A stretch of 64,000 nucleotides of DNA from PALSA-610 sp038213435 (GCA_038213435.1 JBBQTI010000012.1:19824-83823); one strand, 5' to 3'; shown: positions 16,477 through 25,811, counted from the stretch's first letter. Notes: a model not told the origin generated them from the sequence alone. A program made the numbers and translations.

Positions 16477-17161
16477 ACAGTTGCTTGTCGAACGTCGCCC
16501 AGCGATGCTCGAGAGTCAGGGCGGCGAGCCGGGCCATGAGGTCGAGCTCGGGCGGCCAGGCGAACCGAAGCTTCGCGTGTACGAGGCGGATGCCGTCCTC
16601 GGTGATCCGTACCTGCGTGGTATCGAGCCGCTGCTGGTTCCCGTCGAACATGCTCGCGTCGAGGCGTACCCGATCGAGCGACGCCTCCTTCACCGCGAGG
16701 TGCTGGCCCGATTCGACGCGCGAGGTGTCGGGCACGAACGCGTGGATCACGAAGCGCCCGCCCGGCTGCAGGTGCGCGGCGACGTTGCCGAAGCAACGCA
16801 GCTGCGCCTCCTGGGAGTAGAGCTGGAAGAACGTGTTGAACACAACGAACACGAGCGCGAACTCGCCGTCGACCGGCACGTCGGCCATGTCGCCGATCGT
16901 GACCGGGATCGCGTCGCCACCCGGTTTCGCGCGCATCCGCTCGACCATCGCAGGCGAAGCGTCGATCCCGTGCACTTCGACGCCTCTCGCCGCGAGCGGA
17001 AGCGCGACCCGCCCGGTGCCGATGCCGAGCTCGAGCGCTCGCCCGCCGTGCGCGAGCTCGGTCAACAGCGCCACCTCGGCCGCGCTGTCGACCGGCTTGT
17101 ACCACTCGTCGTAGACGTCGGCGACCCGCTCGCCGTAGGTTTCCGGGCCGAAGTGCTCCAT
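16433..17161 (-). CDS. Class I SAM-dependent methyltransferase
   Basis: A 242-residue cytoplasmic methyltransferase. The SAM-binding motif I ALELGIGTGRVALPLA is at about residues 43-58, followed by GIDASPAMVERM (motif II) and PGGRFVIHAF (motif IV/V region). The substrate is unknown. ATG 17161 (MEHFGPETYGERVA) is preferred because TACGAT lies exactly six bases upstream. The alternative ATG 17185 would overlap the divergent gene start. The 3' end overlaps the oppositely oriented flavin oxidoreductase by 44 bp. Confidence 0.85.
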   Translation of the reverse strand: MEHFGPETYGERVADVYDEWYKPVDSAAEVALLTELAHGGRALELGIGTGRVALPLAARGVEVHGIDASPAMVERMRAKPGGDAIPVTIGDMADVPVDGEFALVFVVFNTFFQLYSQEAQLRCFGNVAAHLQPGGRFVIHAFVPDTSRVESGQHLAVKEASLDRVRLDASMFDGNQQRLDTTQVRITEDGIRLVHAKLRFAWPPELDLMARLAALTLEHRWATFDKQLFSGESAFHVSVYRA

Positions 17162-17167
17162 TGCCCA

Positions 17168-17173
17168 ATCGTA
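17168..17173 (-). promoter_or_regulatory. Candidate -10 element, methyltransferase
   Basis: TACGAT on the minus strand, six bases before ATG 17161. It supports that start and a leaderless transcript. Confidence 0.45.
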
Positions 17174-17183
17174 GGGATCGCAC

Positions 17184-18203
17184 ATGCTCGTGGACGCGGC
17201 ATTGACGACCACCGACCTGCACGCTGTACCCGACGCGGCTCGTGCCATCGAAGCCGCCGGGTACGCCGGCATCTACTCCTTCGAAGGCGCGCACGACGGC
17301 TTCTTCCCGCTCCTGCTCGCGGCGGAGCACACCGAACGCGTGCAGCTGACCACCGCGGTGGTGATCGCGTTCGCCCGCAATCCAATGACGCTTGCCCAAT
17401 CCGCGTACGACCTGCAGCTCGCGTCCCGAGGCCGCTTCAACCTCGGGCTCGGTACGCAGATCAAGCCCCACATCGAGAAGCGGTTCTCCATGGAGTGGTC
17501 GAAGCCCGTCGAGCGCATGCGCGAGCTGGTGCTCGCCGTACGCACGATCTGGGCGCGCTGGCACGAAGGCACCAAGCTCGACTTCCACGGCGACTTCTAC
17601 ACACACACGCTCATGACGCCGTTCTTCGACCCGGGCCCGAACCCCTTCGGTGTGCCGCGCATCTATCTCGGAGGCGTCGGGCCCCGCATGACCGAGGTCG
17701 CCGGCGAGGTCGCCGACGGCTTCATGATCCACCCGTTCTCGACCGAGAGGTTCATGCGCGAGACGACGCTGCCGGCGCTGGAACGAGGACTGGTCAAGAG
17801 CGGGCGGAGCCGTTCGCAGCTCGAGATCGCGTTCCCGGCAATGGTCATCGTCGCGGAGTCGGAAGAGGAGCTCGGGCGCGGTCGTGACGCGATGCGCGCG
17901 AGGCTCGCGTTCTACGGCTCGACGCCCGCGTACAAGGTGGTGCTCGATGCGCACGGTTGGGGCGAGCTGCAATCAGATCTCAACCGACTGTCGAAGACCG
18001 GCGATTGGGCGACGATGGCGGCGATGATCACCGACGAGATCGTCGATACCTTCACCGTGTCGGGGACCCCGGAGGAGATCGCACCCCGGCTGCACGAACG
18101 TTACGGAGACATCGTCCAACGCGTCTCGTTCGACACCCCCGACAAACTCGGACCCGAGCGCGTCGCACGGGTGCTCGAAGGCTTCCGCGGGAAGCAGAAA
18201 TAA
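17184..18203 (+). CDS. LLM-class F420-dependent oxidoreductase
   Basis: A 339-residue TIM-barrel luciferase-like monooxygenase family member, close to the F420-dependent subgroup common in actinobacteria. Segments include YAGIYSFEGAHDGFFPLLLA, ASRGRFNLGLGTQIKPHIEK (cofactor-side loop near residues 80-100) and YLGGVGPRMTEVAGEVADG. Members use deazaflavin F420 for hydride transfer; the substrate is not predictable. ATG 17184 is 22 bp from the divergent methyltransferase start. No ribosome site is seen, and TAGGGA lies six bases upstream, a weaker match to the leaderless pattern. Confidence 0.88.
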   Translation: MLVDAALTTTDLHAVPDAARAIEAAGYAGIYSFEGAHDGFFPLLLAAEHTERVQLTTAVVIAFARNPMTLAQSAYDLQLASRGRFNLGLGTQIKPHIEKRFSMEWSKPVERMRELVLAVRTIWARWHEGTKLDFHGDFYTHTLMTPFFDPGPNPFGVPRIYLGGVGPRMTEVAGEVADGFMIHPFSTERFMRETTLPALERGLVKSGRSRSQLEIAFPAMVIVAESEEELGRGRDAMRARLAFYGSTPAYKVVLDAHGWGELQSDLNRLSKTGDWATMAAMITDEIVDTFTVSGTPEEIAPRLHERYGDIVQRVSFDTPDKLGPERVARVLEGFRGKQK

Positions 18204-18261
18204 CAACCCGGTCTCGCTCTTGCCGCGCGAGCTCACCACGTCGAGTAGTACCTTCCGTCGC

Positions 18262-18924
18262 ATGATTCTCATCTGGGGGTTCAAGGCTCGCGCGAAGACA
18301 GTCTCGACCGGCGAGTTCTTCTGTTCGCGCTGTGGCGCCGACCGCTCGTACGCGCTGCAACAGATCCGACGCTGGTTCACGCTGTTCTTCATCCCGCTGT
18401 TCCCGGCCGGAAAGGCGCTCGGCGAGCAGGTGAAGTGCTCGACCTGCGGTGCGCGCTTCCAGCCGGAGGTCTTGAATACGCCCACTTCGGCGTCCTTCAG
18501 CGAGAGCCTGCGCGGTGCAATGCGAGTCGCCTCGATGTCGATGCTGGAAGCAGGGGACGAAACGAACGACGCGGCGCGGGTCGCCGCGATCGACGCCGCC
18601 CGCACGACCGGAGCCGAGAACTACGACGAGTCGTGGCTCATCAGCGACCTCGCGGCGCTCGACGCGGCGCAGCTCGGCGAATATCTCGCGCCGTTGGCCC
18701 AGGGTCTGAACCCACAGGGAAAAGAGACATTCATCGAGCAGGTCGCGCGCGTCGGCCTCGCCGACGGTCCACTCTCGTCGTCCGAGATGCACGTGCTCGA
18801 GACGCTCAGCTCGGCGCTGGGTATCAGCGCGGCGCACCTACGCGGGATCGTCGTCTCGACGACGACCGGCCCCCGGTCCCCGTCAACCGGCGACGGCCCA
18901 CCCGACGAATACCGCCGCAACTGA
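18262..18924 (+). CDS. Zinc-ribbon / TerB-like protein
   Basis: A 220-residue protein starting at ATG 18262; TACCTT sits seven bases upstream and no ribosome site is seen. Residues ~15-60 form a zinc ribbon with two CxxC knuckles (FFCSRCGADRSY and VKCSTCGARFQ) separated by a hydrophobic WFTLFFIPLFP loop that may touch the membrane. Residues ~110-200 form a helical segment resembling TerB/DjlA-type domains (GLADGPLSSSEMHVLETLS). The function is unknown. It is convergent with gatB, leaving 29 bp between them. Confidence 0.75.
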   Translation: MILIWGFKARAKTVSTGEFFCSRCGADRSYALQQIRRWFTLFFIPLFPAGKALGEQVKCSTCGARFQPEVLNTPTSASFSESLRGAMRVASMSMLEAGDETNDAARVAAIDAARTTGAENYDESWLISDLAALDAAQLGEYLAPLAQGLNPQGKETFIEQVARVGLADGPLSSSEMHVLETLSSALGISAAHLRGIVVSTTTGPRSPSTGDGPPDEYRRN

Positions 18925-18953
18925 TCCAGGCGCACGCGCTCTCGATCTTTGCG

Positions 18954-20417
18954 CTACTCGTCCGCGAGGCGCTGTTCGAGAATTCGGTTGATCACCTGCG
19001 CGTTGCCCTGGCCCTTGAGCTCGCGCATGACCTGACCCATCAGGAAGCCCCACTTCTTCTTCTTGGCGGCTTCGTCGCCGGCGCGGTATTCCTTCGCGAC
19101 GCCGCCATTCGCGGCGAGCACGCGTTCGACGACGTCAGCGATCGCGCCCTCGTCGCTGACCTGGGCGATACCCCGCGCTTCGACAATGGTGCGCGGCCAC
19201 CTCTCCTCGCGCAGCGACTCGGCGAGCACGTCCTTGGCCTGCTGGCGCGAGATCGTCCCCGACGCGACCAGTCCGACGAGCTCGGCGAGCATCTCGGGCG
19301 CGAGAAGCGCGGGTGAGAGTCCGGTCTCGTTGACATACGCCAACACTTCCTGGCGCACCCAGTTGACGACGTCCTTCGCCGAGCCACCGTCGCCGTCGCG
19401 CAACGCGGCGACCGCCCGCTCCGCATAGTCGGCGAGGCCGGGCACGTCGACGAGGATCCGCGCGTCCTCCGCACTGATCCCCCACTGCTCCGCGTAACGG
19501 GCGCGCCGTGCTGCCGGCAGCTCGGGCATGGACGCGCGCACCCGGTCGCCCATCTCCTGCGTCGGCTCGACCGGCACGAGATCGGGCTCGGGGAAGTACC
19601 GGTAGTCGTGCGCCTCTTCCTTGGAGCGACCGGAGATCGTCCGCCCACTCTCCTCGTCCCAGTGACGCGTCTCCTGCACGACCTTCTCGCCGGCCTGCGT
19701 CAACGCCCACTGGCGATCGCTTTCGTGCTCGATCGCCCGCACCAGCGACCGCAACGAGTTCAGGTTCTTGATCTCGGCGCGAGTGCCGAGATCCGACGAT
19801 CCGGGAGCACGCACCGACACGTTGGCGTCGATCCGGAGCGACCCTTCCTCCATCTTCACGTCCGACACGCCCACTGCGAGCAAGGTCGCGCGCAGCTCCT
19901 CGACGTAGCGCTTCGCCTGCTCGGCCGAACGGAGATCGGGCTCGGACACGATCTCGAGCAGTGGCACGCCGGCGCGGTTGTAGTCGACCAGCGAGAAGTC
20001 GGCGTCGTGGATGCGTCCGCCCACGCCCACGTGCTGCGACTTGCCCGTATCCTCCTCGAGGTGCGCACGGGTGATACCGACGCGCACGCCGTCGATGTCG
20101 AGCCCACCATCGATCGTGATCGGCTCGTCGTACTGCGACGTCTGATAATTCTTCGGCATGTCGGGATAGAAGTAGTTCTTGCGCGCGAACACCGAACGCT
20201 CCGGCACGCGTAGGTTCAGCGCTTCGGCGACGCGCAGCGCGTACTCGACGGCCTTCGCGTTGAGCACGGGCAGCGAGCCGGGCAGACCGAGGCATACCGG
20301 GCACACGTTCGTATTGGGCTCGTCGCCGAACTCGTTCGGGCAACCGCAGAACATCTTGCTCGCGGTGGCGAGCTCGCAATGCACCTCGAGACCGATCACC
20401 GTCTCGTGGGCCGTCAT
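18954..20417 (-). CDS. gatB: Asp-tRNA(Asn)/Glu-tRNA(Gln) amidotransferase subunit B
   Basis: A 487-residue subunit that binds the mischarged tRNA and phosphorylates the acyl side chain in GatCAB. It opens HETVIGLEVHCELATASKMF, has the zinc knuckle CGCPNEFGDEPNTNVCPVC at about residues 25-43, and contains the catalytic-cradle segments YPDMPKNYQTSQYDEP and DYNRAGVPLLEIVSEPD. The C-terminal YqeY-like tail domain is complete. ATG 20417 overlaps the gatA stop by four bases. Its presence implies that Gln-tRNA and/or Asn-tRNA is made by transamidation. Confidence 0.96.
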   Translation of the reverse strand: MTAHETVIGLEVHCELATASKMFCGCPNEFGDEPNTNVCPVCLGLPGSLPVLNAKAVEYALRVAEALNLRVPERSVFARKNYFYPDMPKNYQTSQYDEPITIDGGLDIDGVRVGITRAHLEEDTGKSQHVGVGGRIHDADFSLVDYNRAGVPLLEIVSEPDLRSAEQAKRYVEELRATLLAVGVSDVKMEEGSLRIDANVSVRAPGSSDLGTRAEIKNLNSLRSLVRAIEHESDRQWALTQAGEKVVQETRHWDEESGRTISGRSKEEAHDYRYFPEPDLVPVEPTQEMGDRVRASMPELPAARRARYAEQWGISAEDARILVDVPGLADYAERAVAALRDGDGGSAKDVVNWVRQEVLAYVNETGLSPALLAPEMLAELVGLVASGTISRQQAKDVLAESLREERWPRTIVEARGIAQVSDEGAIADVVERVLAANGGVAKEYRAGDEAAKKKKWGFLMGQVMRELKGQGNAQVINRILEQRLADE

Positions 20418-21841
20418 CGTCCGGCCGCCTGCTCGATCGCCCGCGCGACGCGAAACATCGTGGGCTCGCCGAGCGCGGGAGCGAGCACCTGCACCCCGAT
20501 CGGCAGGCCCGCGTCGCCGGTGCCGAACGGCACCGACATCGCCGGGTGGCCGGAGAGATTCGCGGGAACGGTGCACACGTCGCAGAGATACATCGCGAGC
20601 GGATCGGTCGTCTTCGCGCCGAGCTCGAACGCGACGGTCGGCGAGGTCGCGGCAATGAGCACGTCGAACTGCTCGTAGACGCGCTCGAAGTCGCGGAGGA
20701 TGAGGGTGCGGACGCGTTGCGCCTGGCCGTAGTACGCGTCGTAGTAGCCGGCCGACAACGCATACGTGCCGAGCATGATGCGCCGCTTCACCTCGCGGCC
20801 GAAGCCCGCCTCGCGCGTCGCGGCGTTCATGTGCGCGACGTCGTCCGCGTCGACGCGGAGCCCGTACCGCACGCCGTCGTAGCGCGCGAGGTTCGACGAA
20901 GCTTCCGCGGGCGCGATCAGGTAGTACGCGGCGATGCCGTATGCGGCCGACGGGACCGAGACGGTGTCGACCTTCGCCCCCGCGGCCTCCAAGCCCGCGG
21001 CTGCCGCCTTCACCGCGTCGCGCACCCGAGGCTCGATCCCATCGATCTCCGTCATCTCGCCGACGACGCCGACGCGCAAGCCCGACACGCCATCGTCGAG
21101 CCCCGCGACGAGCTCGGGAGCGGGGCGCGCAATCGACGTCGAGTCGAGCGGGTCGTGGCCGCCGATGACCTCCAGCAACGACGCGGCGTCCTCGACCGTC
21201 GCGGCGAACGGGCCGATCTGATCGAGCGACGAGGCGAACGCGATGAGCCCGTAGCGCGATACGACGCCGTACGTCGGCTTCACGCCGACCACACCGCACA
21301 GCGCCGCGGGCTGCCGAATCGAGCCTCCGGTGTCGGAGCCCAACGCCAACGGTGCGAAGCCCGCCGCGACCGCGGCCGCGGATCCACCGCTCGAACCGCC
21401 CGGTACACGCGTCACGTCGTGCGGGTTGCGCGTCGGCCCGAAAGCCGAGTTCTCGGTCGAAGATCCCATCGCGAACTCGTCGAGGTTGGTCTTGCCGATC
21501 ACCACCGCGCCCGCGGCCCGCACTCGTTCCACCACCGTCGCGTCGTACGGCGGGCGCCAGCCTTCGAGGATGCGGGACGAACAGGTCGTCGGAAGACCGC
21601 GCGTGCACATGTTGTCCTTCAGCGCGAGCGGCACTCCCGCCAGCGGCCCCGGATCGTCGCCCCGCGCGACAGCCACATCGACGGCGTCGGCCGCGTCGCG
21701 CGCGACGTCGGCAAGAACCACGTTGAACGCGTGAAGATCCGGCTCGCGCCCGTTGATCACGTCGAGGTGCTCCTCGAGCACATCGCGGGCCGAGCGGGCG
21801 CCCGAGCGCACGTCAGCGGCGATGCGGCGCGCGGCGATCAC
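20414..21841 (-). CDS. gatA: Asp-tRNA(Asn)/Glu-tRNA(Gln) amidotransferase subunit A
   Basis: A 475-residue amidase-signature subunit that releases ammonia from glutamine or asparagine for GatB. The Ser-cisSer-Lys triad is visible: Lys in ALKDNMCTRG near residue 75, and the serines in VPGGSSGGSAAAVAAG near residues 148-163. GTG 21841 overlaps the gatC stop (GTGA), and the stop overlaps gatB, giving a tightly coupled gatC-gatA-gatB operon. The length is normal and all family blocks are present. Confidence 0.96.
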   Translation of the reverse strand: MIAARRIAADVRSGARSARDVLEEHLDVINGREPDLHAFNVVLADVARDAADAVDVAVARGDDPGPLAGVPLALKDNMCTRGLPTTCSSRILEGWRPPYDATVVERVRAAGAVVIGKTNLDEFAMGSSTENSAFGPTRNPHDVTRVPGGSSGGSAAAVAAGFAPLALGSDTGGSIRQPAALCGVVGVKPTYGVVSRYGLIAFASSLDQIGPFAATVEDAASLLEVIGGHDPLDSTSIARPAPELVAGLDDGVSGLRVGVVGEMTEIDGIEPRVRDAVKAAAAGLEAAGAKVDTVSVPSAAYGIAAYYLIAPAEASSNLARYDGVRYGLRVDADDVAHMNAATREAGFGREVKRRIMLGTYALSAGYYDAYYGQAQRVRTLILRDFERVYEQFDVLIAATSPTVAFELGAKTTDPLAMYLCDVCTVPANLSGHPAMSVPFGTGDAGLPIGVQVLAPALGEPTMFRVARAIEQAAGR

Positions 21842-22140
21842 GGCTCCTCACCCAAGATGCGCGGGACCCGGAAGCGATTTTCCTGCACATCCGGCGCCGC
21901 AGCCAGCACCTCGTCTCGCGGCACTCCCGCGCGCGCTTCGTCGGGCCGGAACACGTTCACGAGCGGTAACGGATGCGCCGTCGGCGGCACGTCGTGCGTG
22001 TCGAGCGCCGATACCTGCGCCGCGTACTCGAGGATCGCGCCGAGCTCCTCGGAGAGCGACCCGATCTCCTCCTCGCTGAGCGCGAGCCGGGCGAGTTGCG
22101 CGACGTGTTCGACGTCGGCGCGAGTGATCCGTTCGGCCAT
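21838..22140 (-). CDS. gatC: Asp-tRNA(Asn)/Glu-tRNA(Gln) amidotransferase subunit C
   Basis: A 100-residue stabilising subunit that wraps GatA and GatB. It starts MAERITRADVEHVAQLARLA and has the family EEEIGSLSEELGAILEYAAQV helix and the ENRFRVPRILGE C-terminus. ATG 22140 lacks a ribosome site; TAGCCT sits seven bases upstream, overlapping the stop codon of the ferredoxin gene. It therefore may have its own leaderless promoter in addition to read-through from the ferredoxin gene 10 bp upstream. Confidence 0.94.
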   Translation of the reverse strand: MAERITRADVEHVAQLARLALSEEEIGSLSEELGAILEYAAQVSALDTHDVPPTAHPLPLVNVFRPDEARAGVPRDEVLAAAPDVQENRFRVPRILGEEP

Positions 22141-22150
22141 CGGCGTGAGG

Positions 22151-22459
22151 CTACTTGTACGGGTCGAGGCGACTGAGCGGCAATTCCCACCACTCGTCGG
22201 GGGCCGGCTTCCACTCAGGATCGGGATAGATGCAGTCGACCGGGCACGCCGGCAGGCATTTGTCGCAACCGCTGCAGAGCTCGGGGACGATCACGACATC
22301 GGCGCCGTGGTTGAAGATCGCACCGAACTGTGACGGGCAGTGGCGCAGGCACGCGTCGCAGTTGATGCACTCCGACATCTCGATGCGAAGCGGCCGGTTC
22401 TTCCACTTCGCGTTGCGCTCGTGTTCTGCGATGCGCTCGCGCCTCGTCGATCCGGCCAC
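22151..22459 (-). CDS. 2x[4Fe-4S] ferredoxin
   Basis: A 102-residue electron carrier with two complete cluster motifs: CINCDACLRHCP (residues ~31-42) and CSGCDKCLPACPVDC (residues ~62-76). A positively charged N-terminal extension and a Trp/Pro-rich C-terminal tail (EWKPAPDEWWELPL) flank them. GTG 22459 is preceded at exactly six bases by TAGCCT, so a leaderless mRNA is likely. It sits directly upstream of gatCAB on the same strand. Its redox partner is not indicated locally. Confidence 0.92.
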   Translation of the reverse strand: MAGSTRRERIAEHERNAKWKNRPLRIEMSECINCDACLRHCPSQFGAIFNHGADVVIVPELCSGCDKCLPACPVDCIYPDPEWKPAPDEWWELPLSRLDPYK

Positions 22460-22465
22460 CGCTTC

Positions 22466-22471
22466 AGGCTA
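22466..22471 (-). promoter_or_regulatory. Candidate -10 element, ferredoxin gene
   Basis: TAGCCT on the minus strand, six bases before GTG 22459. Confidence 0.45.
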
Positions 22472-22545
22472 GACGGCATGCCCCGATCCTCCGCTACGAT
22501 CCGGCCGCGGTAGGAAACCGTCGCGGCCGATACGAGGAGGCATAC

Positions 22546-22932
22546 GTGCCCGAGAAGTACCAGTTCCTCTCCGACGCCTGGTTCGACGCGGCCGAGAAGC
22601 TGATCCGGGAGCACGAGCCCGCTGCGCCGCCCGCGAACCTCGTGATGAACCTCGAGGTCGCCGACGGAGACCGGGCGATCAAGTTCTTCATGGGGTCGAA
22701 GAACGGCGAGACGCTGTTCGGCAAGGGCACCACCGACGACGCCGACCTCACGCTCTCGACCGACATCGACACTGCCCGCCAGGTCTTCGTCTCCGGTGAT
22801 CAGCAGGCCGGCATGCAGGCCTTCATGGCCGGCAAGGTGCGCGTGCAGGGCGACATGACGAAGCTCATGATGCAGGGCTCGGGCGGGGGCAACGCGGCGC
22901 TGAGTGCCGCACTGCAAGAGATCACCGAGTAG
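22546..22932 (+). CDS. SCP2 sterol-binding domain protein
   Basis: A 128-residue stand-alone SCP2 domain, starting at GTG 22546 after an AGGAGG ribosome site. The family pattern is clear: an N-terminal helix FLSDAWFDAAEKLI, beta strands through NLVMNLEVADGD, ADLTLSTDIDTARQVF, and the closing MAGKVRVQGDMTKLM. Such domains bind sterols, lipids or acyl-CoAs. It is convergent with an SDR whose closest look-alikes are peroxisomal multifunctional-enzyme dehydrogenase domains, which in eukaryotes carry an SCP2 domain in the same polypeptide. That suggests, but does not prove, a link to acyl-CoA or steroid metabolism. Confidence 0.85.
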   Translation: MPEKYQFLSDAWFDAAEKLIREHEPAAPPANLVMNLEVADGDRAIKFFMGSKNGETLFGKGTTDDADLTLSTDIDTARQVFVSGDQQAGMQAFMAGKVRVQGDMTKLMMQGSGGGNAALSAALQEITE

Positions 22933-22941
22933 CCGAAGCCG

Positions 22942-23820
22942 TCACTTCGGCGGCACGAGCTTCGGGGCAGCAGCTGCGAGCTCTTCCACCGTCCAGCGGT
23001 CTCCCTTCTCGATAGCTTCGATCGCCTTCCACGACTGCGCGCGCTGCACTTTGCCGCCCTGAACCAGGAAGCATTCGCCGGTGATCGGGCAGTCCGCGGT
23101 GGCGAGGTACGCGACGAACGGGGAGACATTCGCCGGGTGCCATACGTCGAAGCCTTCTTCGGGAGCCTTCACCGCGTCGCCGAGGCCGGGTGTCGCCTCG
23201 GTAAGGCGGGTGCGCGCGCCGGGCGCGATCGCGTTCGAACGTACGCCGTAGCGCGTCAGCTCCTTCGCGCAGACCTGCGAGAGCGTGGCGATACCACTCT
23301 TGGCCGAGTCGTAGTTCGCCTGGCCGGGATTGGCGAACAGTCCGGACGTCGATGTCGTGTGGACGATCGATGCCCGCACGTCTTTACCGGACTTGGTCTG
23401 CTCGCGCCAGTAGACCGCGGCGTGGTGTGTCGGCGCGAAGTGACCCTTCAGGTGAACGGTGATGACCGCGTCCCACTCCGACTCGGTCATGTTGATGATG
23501 ACGCGATCGCGGAGGATCCCCGCGTTGTTGACGAGCACGTGGAGGTCACCGAACGAGTCGATCGCCTGCTGAACCAGCCGCTGCGCACCATTCCAGTCGG
23601 CGACGTTCTCGCCGTTGACGACCGCATCACCACCCATTGCCTTGATCTCTTCGACCGTCTGCATCGCCGCGCTCGGGTCGCCGCCTTCGCCGTGCATGTC
23701 GCCGCCCAGGTCGTTGACGACCACCCGCGCGCCTTCACTGGCGAAGAGGAGCGCGTGCTCGCGGCCGAGACCGCGGCCGGCGCCGGTGATGATCGCGACC
23801 CTTCCGTCGAGTGCACCCAT
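22942..23820 (-). CDS. SDR oxidoreductase (3-hydroxyacyl-CoA dehydrogenase type)
   Basis: A 292-residue short-chain dehydrogenase beginning MGALDGRVAIITGAGRGLGR with cofactor motif GAGRGLG at residues 13-19. NNAG is near residue 95, and the catalytic Ser (HTTSTSGLFA) and Tyr-x3-Lys (NYDSAKSG) near residue 170 are intact. The NDLGGDMHGEG insertion and overall look match the dehydrogenase half of multifunctional enzyme type 2. AGGAG lies six bases before ATG 23820. The SCP2 gene is convergent, leaving 9 bp between the two. Confidence 0.88.
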   Translation of the reverse strand: MGALDGRVAIITGAGRGLGREHALLFASEGARVVVNDLGGDMHGEGGDPSAAMQTVEEIKAMGGDAVVNGENVADWNGAQRLVQQAIDSFGDLHVLVNNAGILRDRVIINMTESEWDAVITVHLKGHFAPTHHAAVYWREQTKSGKDVRASIVHTTSTSGLFANPGQANYDSAKSGIATLSQVCAKELTRYGVRSNAIAPGARTRLTEATPGLGDAVKAPEEGFDVWHPANVSPFVAYLATADCPITGECFLVQGGKVQRAQSWKAIEAIEKGDRWTVEELAAAAPKLVPPK

Positions 23821-23888
23821 GTTCGGCTCCTGCTCGTCGGCTCGTGGCGGAGCCGGATGGTACGCAGAGCCGGGCCCGTTCGCTCAAC

Positions 23889-25811
23889 CTATCTGCCGCG
23901 CCCGTTCTGACTCAGCACGAGATCGACCTTCGAGTTTCGTGGCACCTTCTTGTCGGTCCCACCGACGGGCTTCTGGGTCATCACGACGCCGCCCGGCCGG
24001 TAGTTGGCGACGGTCCCGACCCGCAAGCCGGCAGCCGCAAGGTCGGCAGTCGCCTGCTCGATCGTCTCGAACGTCACGTCGGGCACGACGACGAGGTCGG
24101 GGCCCTTCGACACGCGAACCACCACGGTGGATCCGTAAGGCGCCTTCGTCTTCATCGGAGGGTTGGTCGCGATCACGCTGCCGCTCTTCACTGTCGACGA
24201 GAACTCGTCGGTGGGAGCGCGCTGGGCCTTGAAGTGCGCCGCAGTCAGCAGCCTCACCGCGTCGGCGAAGGGCTTCTTCGACACGTCGGGCACGGCGACC
24301 GGCGCGTGACCCGAGCTCAGTACCACCGTGACCGTCGCATCCGGTGCGACGCGCGTACCGGCCGCCGGCGAGACGGTCAGCACGTTTCCGGCCGCGATGG
24401 TCTCGCTCGGCAGCGACCGAGGGTTCGGCGCGTACATCAGGCCCGCGGCGTCGAGCGCCGGCCCGGCGGCGCGCCACGGCGTGTTGACGATGTTCGGCAC
24501 CGAGACATCGGTTGGTCCGGCCGACACCACGACGGACACCTGACGGCTTCGGGTGAACACGCCGGAGGCCGGGCTCTGCGCGATCACGGTGCCCTTGGGA
24601 TCGGGCGCAGCCCGGGTCGCCCCGACCGAGAGGTCGAGACCCGCGGCCCGCGCCGCCTTGGTCGCCCCTTCGACGCTCAAGCCGCGGAGGCCCGGGATCG
24701 AGATCGGTTTGGCGCTGCTCACCTGCGCGAAGGCCGCGGCCGCGAATCCGACGGTGAGGATCAACACGACCGAGACGATCCAGGGCACCAGCCGGCGCTC
24801 ACCGGGTGTGCGGCGTTCGCGAACCGGCTCGGCGTCCCGCGTTGCATCAGGCGGGTGCCCGTCGCGCCGGACCTCGACGGCATCCTGGTCGAACAGGGGT
24901 GCCGCGCGCTCGGGAGCCGCGCGCGTGGGGTGCGGATCGGCGCGATCGACCATGCCCGCGAGCAGGAGCGGACCCGGCGGCGGGAGGGCGTCGGCCGCGT
25001 CGGCGATGGCTTGGTGCATCGTCGCCGCGTCGGGATAGCGGTCGCTCGGCTCGACCGCGCCGACGCGATCGATAACGGGTTCGAGCGGACCGAGCGCCTC
25101 GGTCGCCTCGATCGGTTGCAGCGTCCGCGCGGTCAGCATCCCGAGCGTCGTGTCGGCCGCGAACGGGAGGCGTCCGGTTACGCTCTCGACGAGTACGAGC
25201 GCGAGCGAATAGAGGTCAGAGCGCGCGTCGAGCTGCGCGCCGCGCGCCTGCTCGGGCGACGCGTACCGCGCGGTGCCGAACACCGCGCCCGCGGGTTCGG
25301 TCCAGCTCGCTTCGGCCAGCGCGCGTGCGAGCCCGAAGTCGGCGACCCGCACGATGCCGTGCTCGTCGAACAACAGGTTCGCGGGCTTGATGTCGCGGTG
25401 CAGCACGCCGCGCACGTGCGCGTACTCGAGGGCGGAGGCGACGTCCCGGCCGACGCGCGCCGCCTGCGAGACCGTCAACAAGGTGTTCTGGTCGAGCATC
25501 GATCGCAGCGAGCCGCCCTCGAGCAGTTCGAGCACCATGAACGGGACGTCGTCGTCGCCCCAGTCGTGCACCGTGACGATGTGCGGGTGGTGCAACGCCG
25601 CCGCCAACTGCGCCTCGGCCCGGAACCGGCGGAGGAACGCGGCGTCCTCGGCAAGCGCCGCGTGCAGCACCTTGACGGCGACCCGGCGGCGCAGGCGGGT
25701 GTCCTCGGCTACGTAGACCCGGCCGCTCGCTCCGGTGCCGACCGCTCCGTGGAGCAGGTAGCGGCCCGCGAGGACGCGGCCCGCGAGGTCGCTCACCACA
25801 CTGCCGGGCAT
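23889..25811 (-). CDS. PASTA-domain Ser/Thr protein kinase (PknB/Stk family)
   Basis: A 640-residue transmembrane kinase. The N-terminal kinase domain (~15-275) has the glycine loop GTGASGRVY, Lys47, the catalytic HRDIKPANLL (H138-D140) and DFG at 158-160. A juxtamembrane linker is followed by one membrane helix at about 341-361 and then four extracellular PASTA repeats (~365-640), each opening with an (I/V)P(G/N/D) segment. PASTA repeats bind muropeptides, so a role in cell-wall growth control is expected. ATG 25811 has TACCGT seven bases upstream and no ribosome site. The divergent gene starts 83 bp away. Confidence 0.94.
   Translation of the reverse strand: MPGSVVSDLAGRVLAGRYLLHGAVGTGASGRVYVAEDTRLRRRVAVKVLHAALAEDAAFLRRFRAEAQLAAALHHPHIVTVHDWGDDDVPFMVLELLEGGSLRSMLDQNTLLTVSQAARVGRDVASALEYAHVRGVLHRDIKPANLLFDEHGIVRVADFGLARALAEASWTEPAGAVFGTARYASPEQARGAQLDARSDLYSLALVLVESVTGRLPFAADTTLGMLTARTLQPIEATEALGPLEPVIDRVGAVEPSDRYPDAATMHQAIADAADALPPPGPLLLAGMVDRADPHPTRAAPERAAPLFDQDAVEVRRDGHPPDATRDAEPVRERRTPGERRLVPWIVSVVLILTVGFAAAAFAQVSSAKPISIPGLRGLSVEGATKAARAAGLDLSVGATRAAPDPKGTVIAQSPASGVFTRSRQVSVVVSAGPTDVSVPNIVNTPWRAAGPALDAAGLMYAPNPRSLPSETIAAGNVLTVSPAAGTRVAPDATVTVVLSSGHAPVAVPDVSKKPFADAVRLLTAAHFKAQRAPTDEFSSTVKSGSVIATNPPMKTKAPYGSTVVVRVSKGPDLVVVPDVTFETIEQATADLAAAGLRVGTVANYRPGGVVMTQKPVGGTDKKVPRNSKVDLVLSQNGRGR

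Noticed and set aside
18954..21608. A long frame that would fuse an Arg-rich segment to GatB
   Set aside because: The extra N-terminal part is an alternative frame of gatA. GatB starts normally at ATG 20417 with ATGA coupling.
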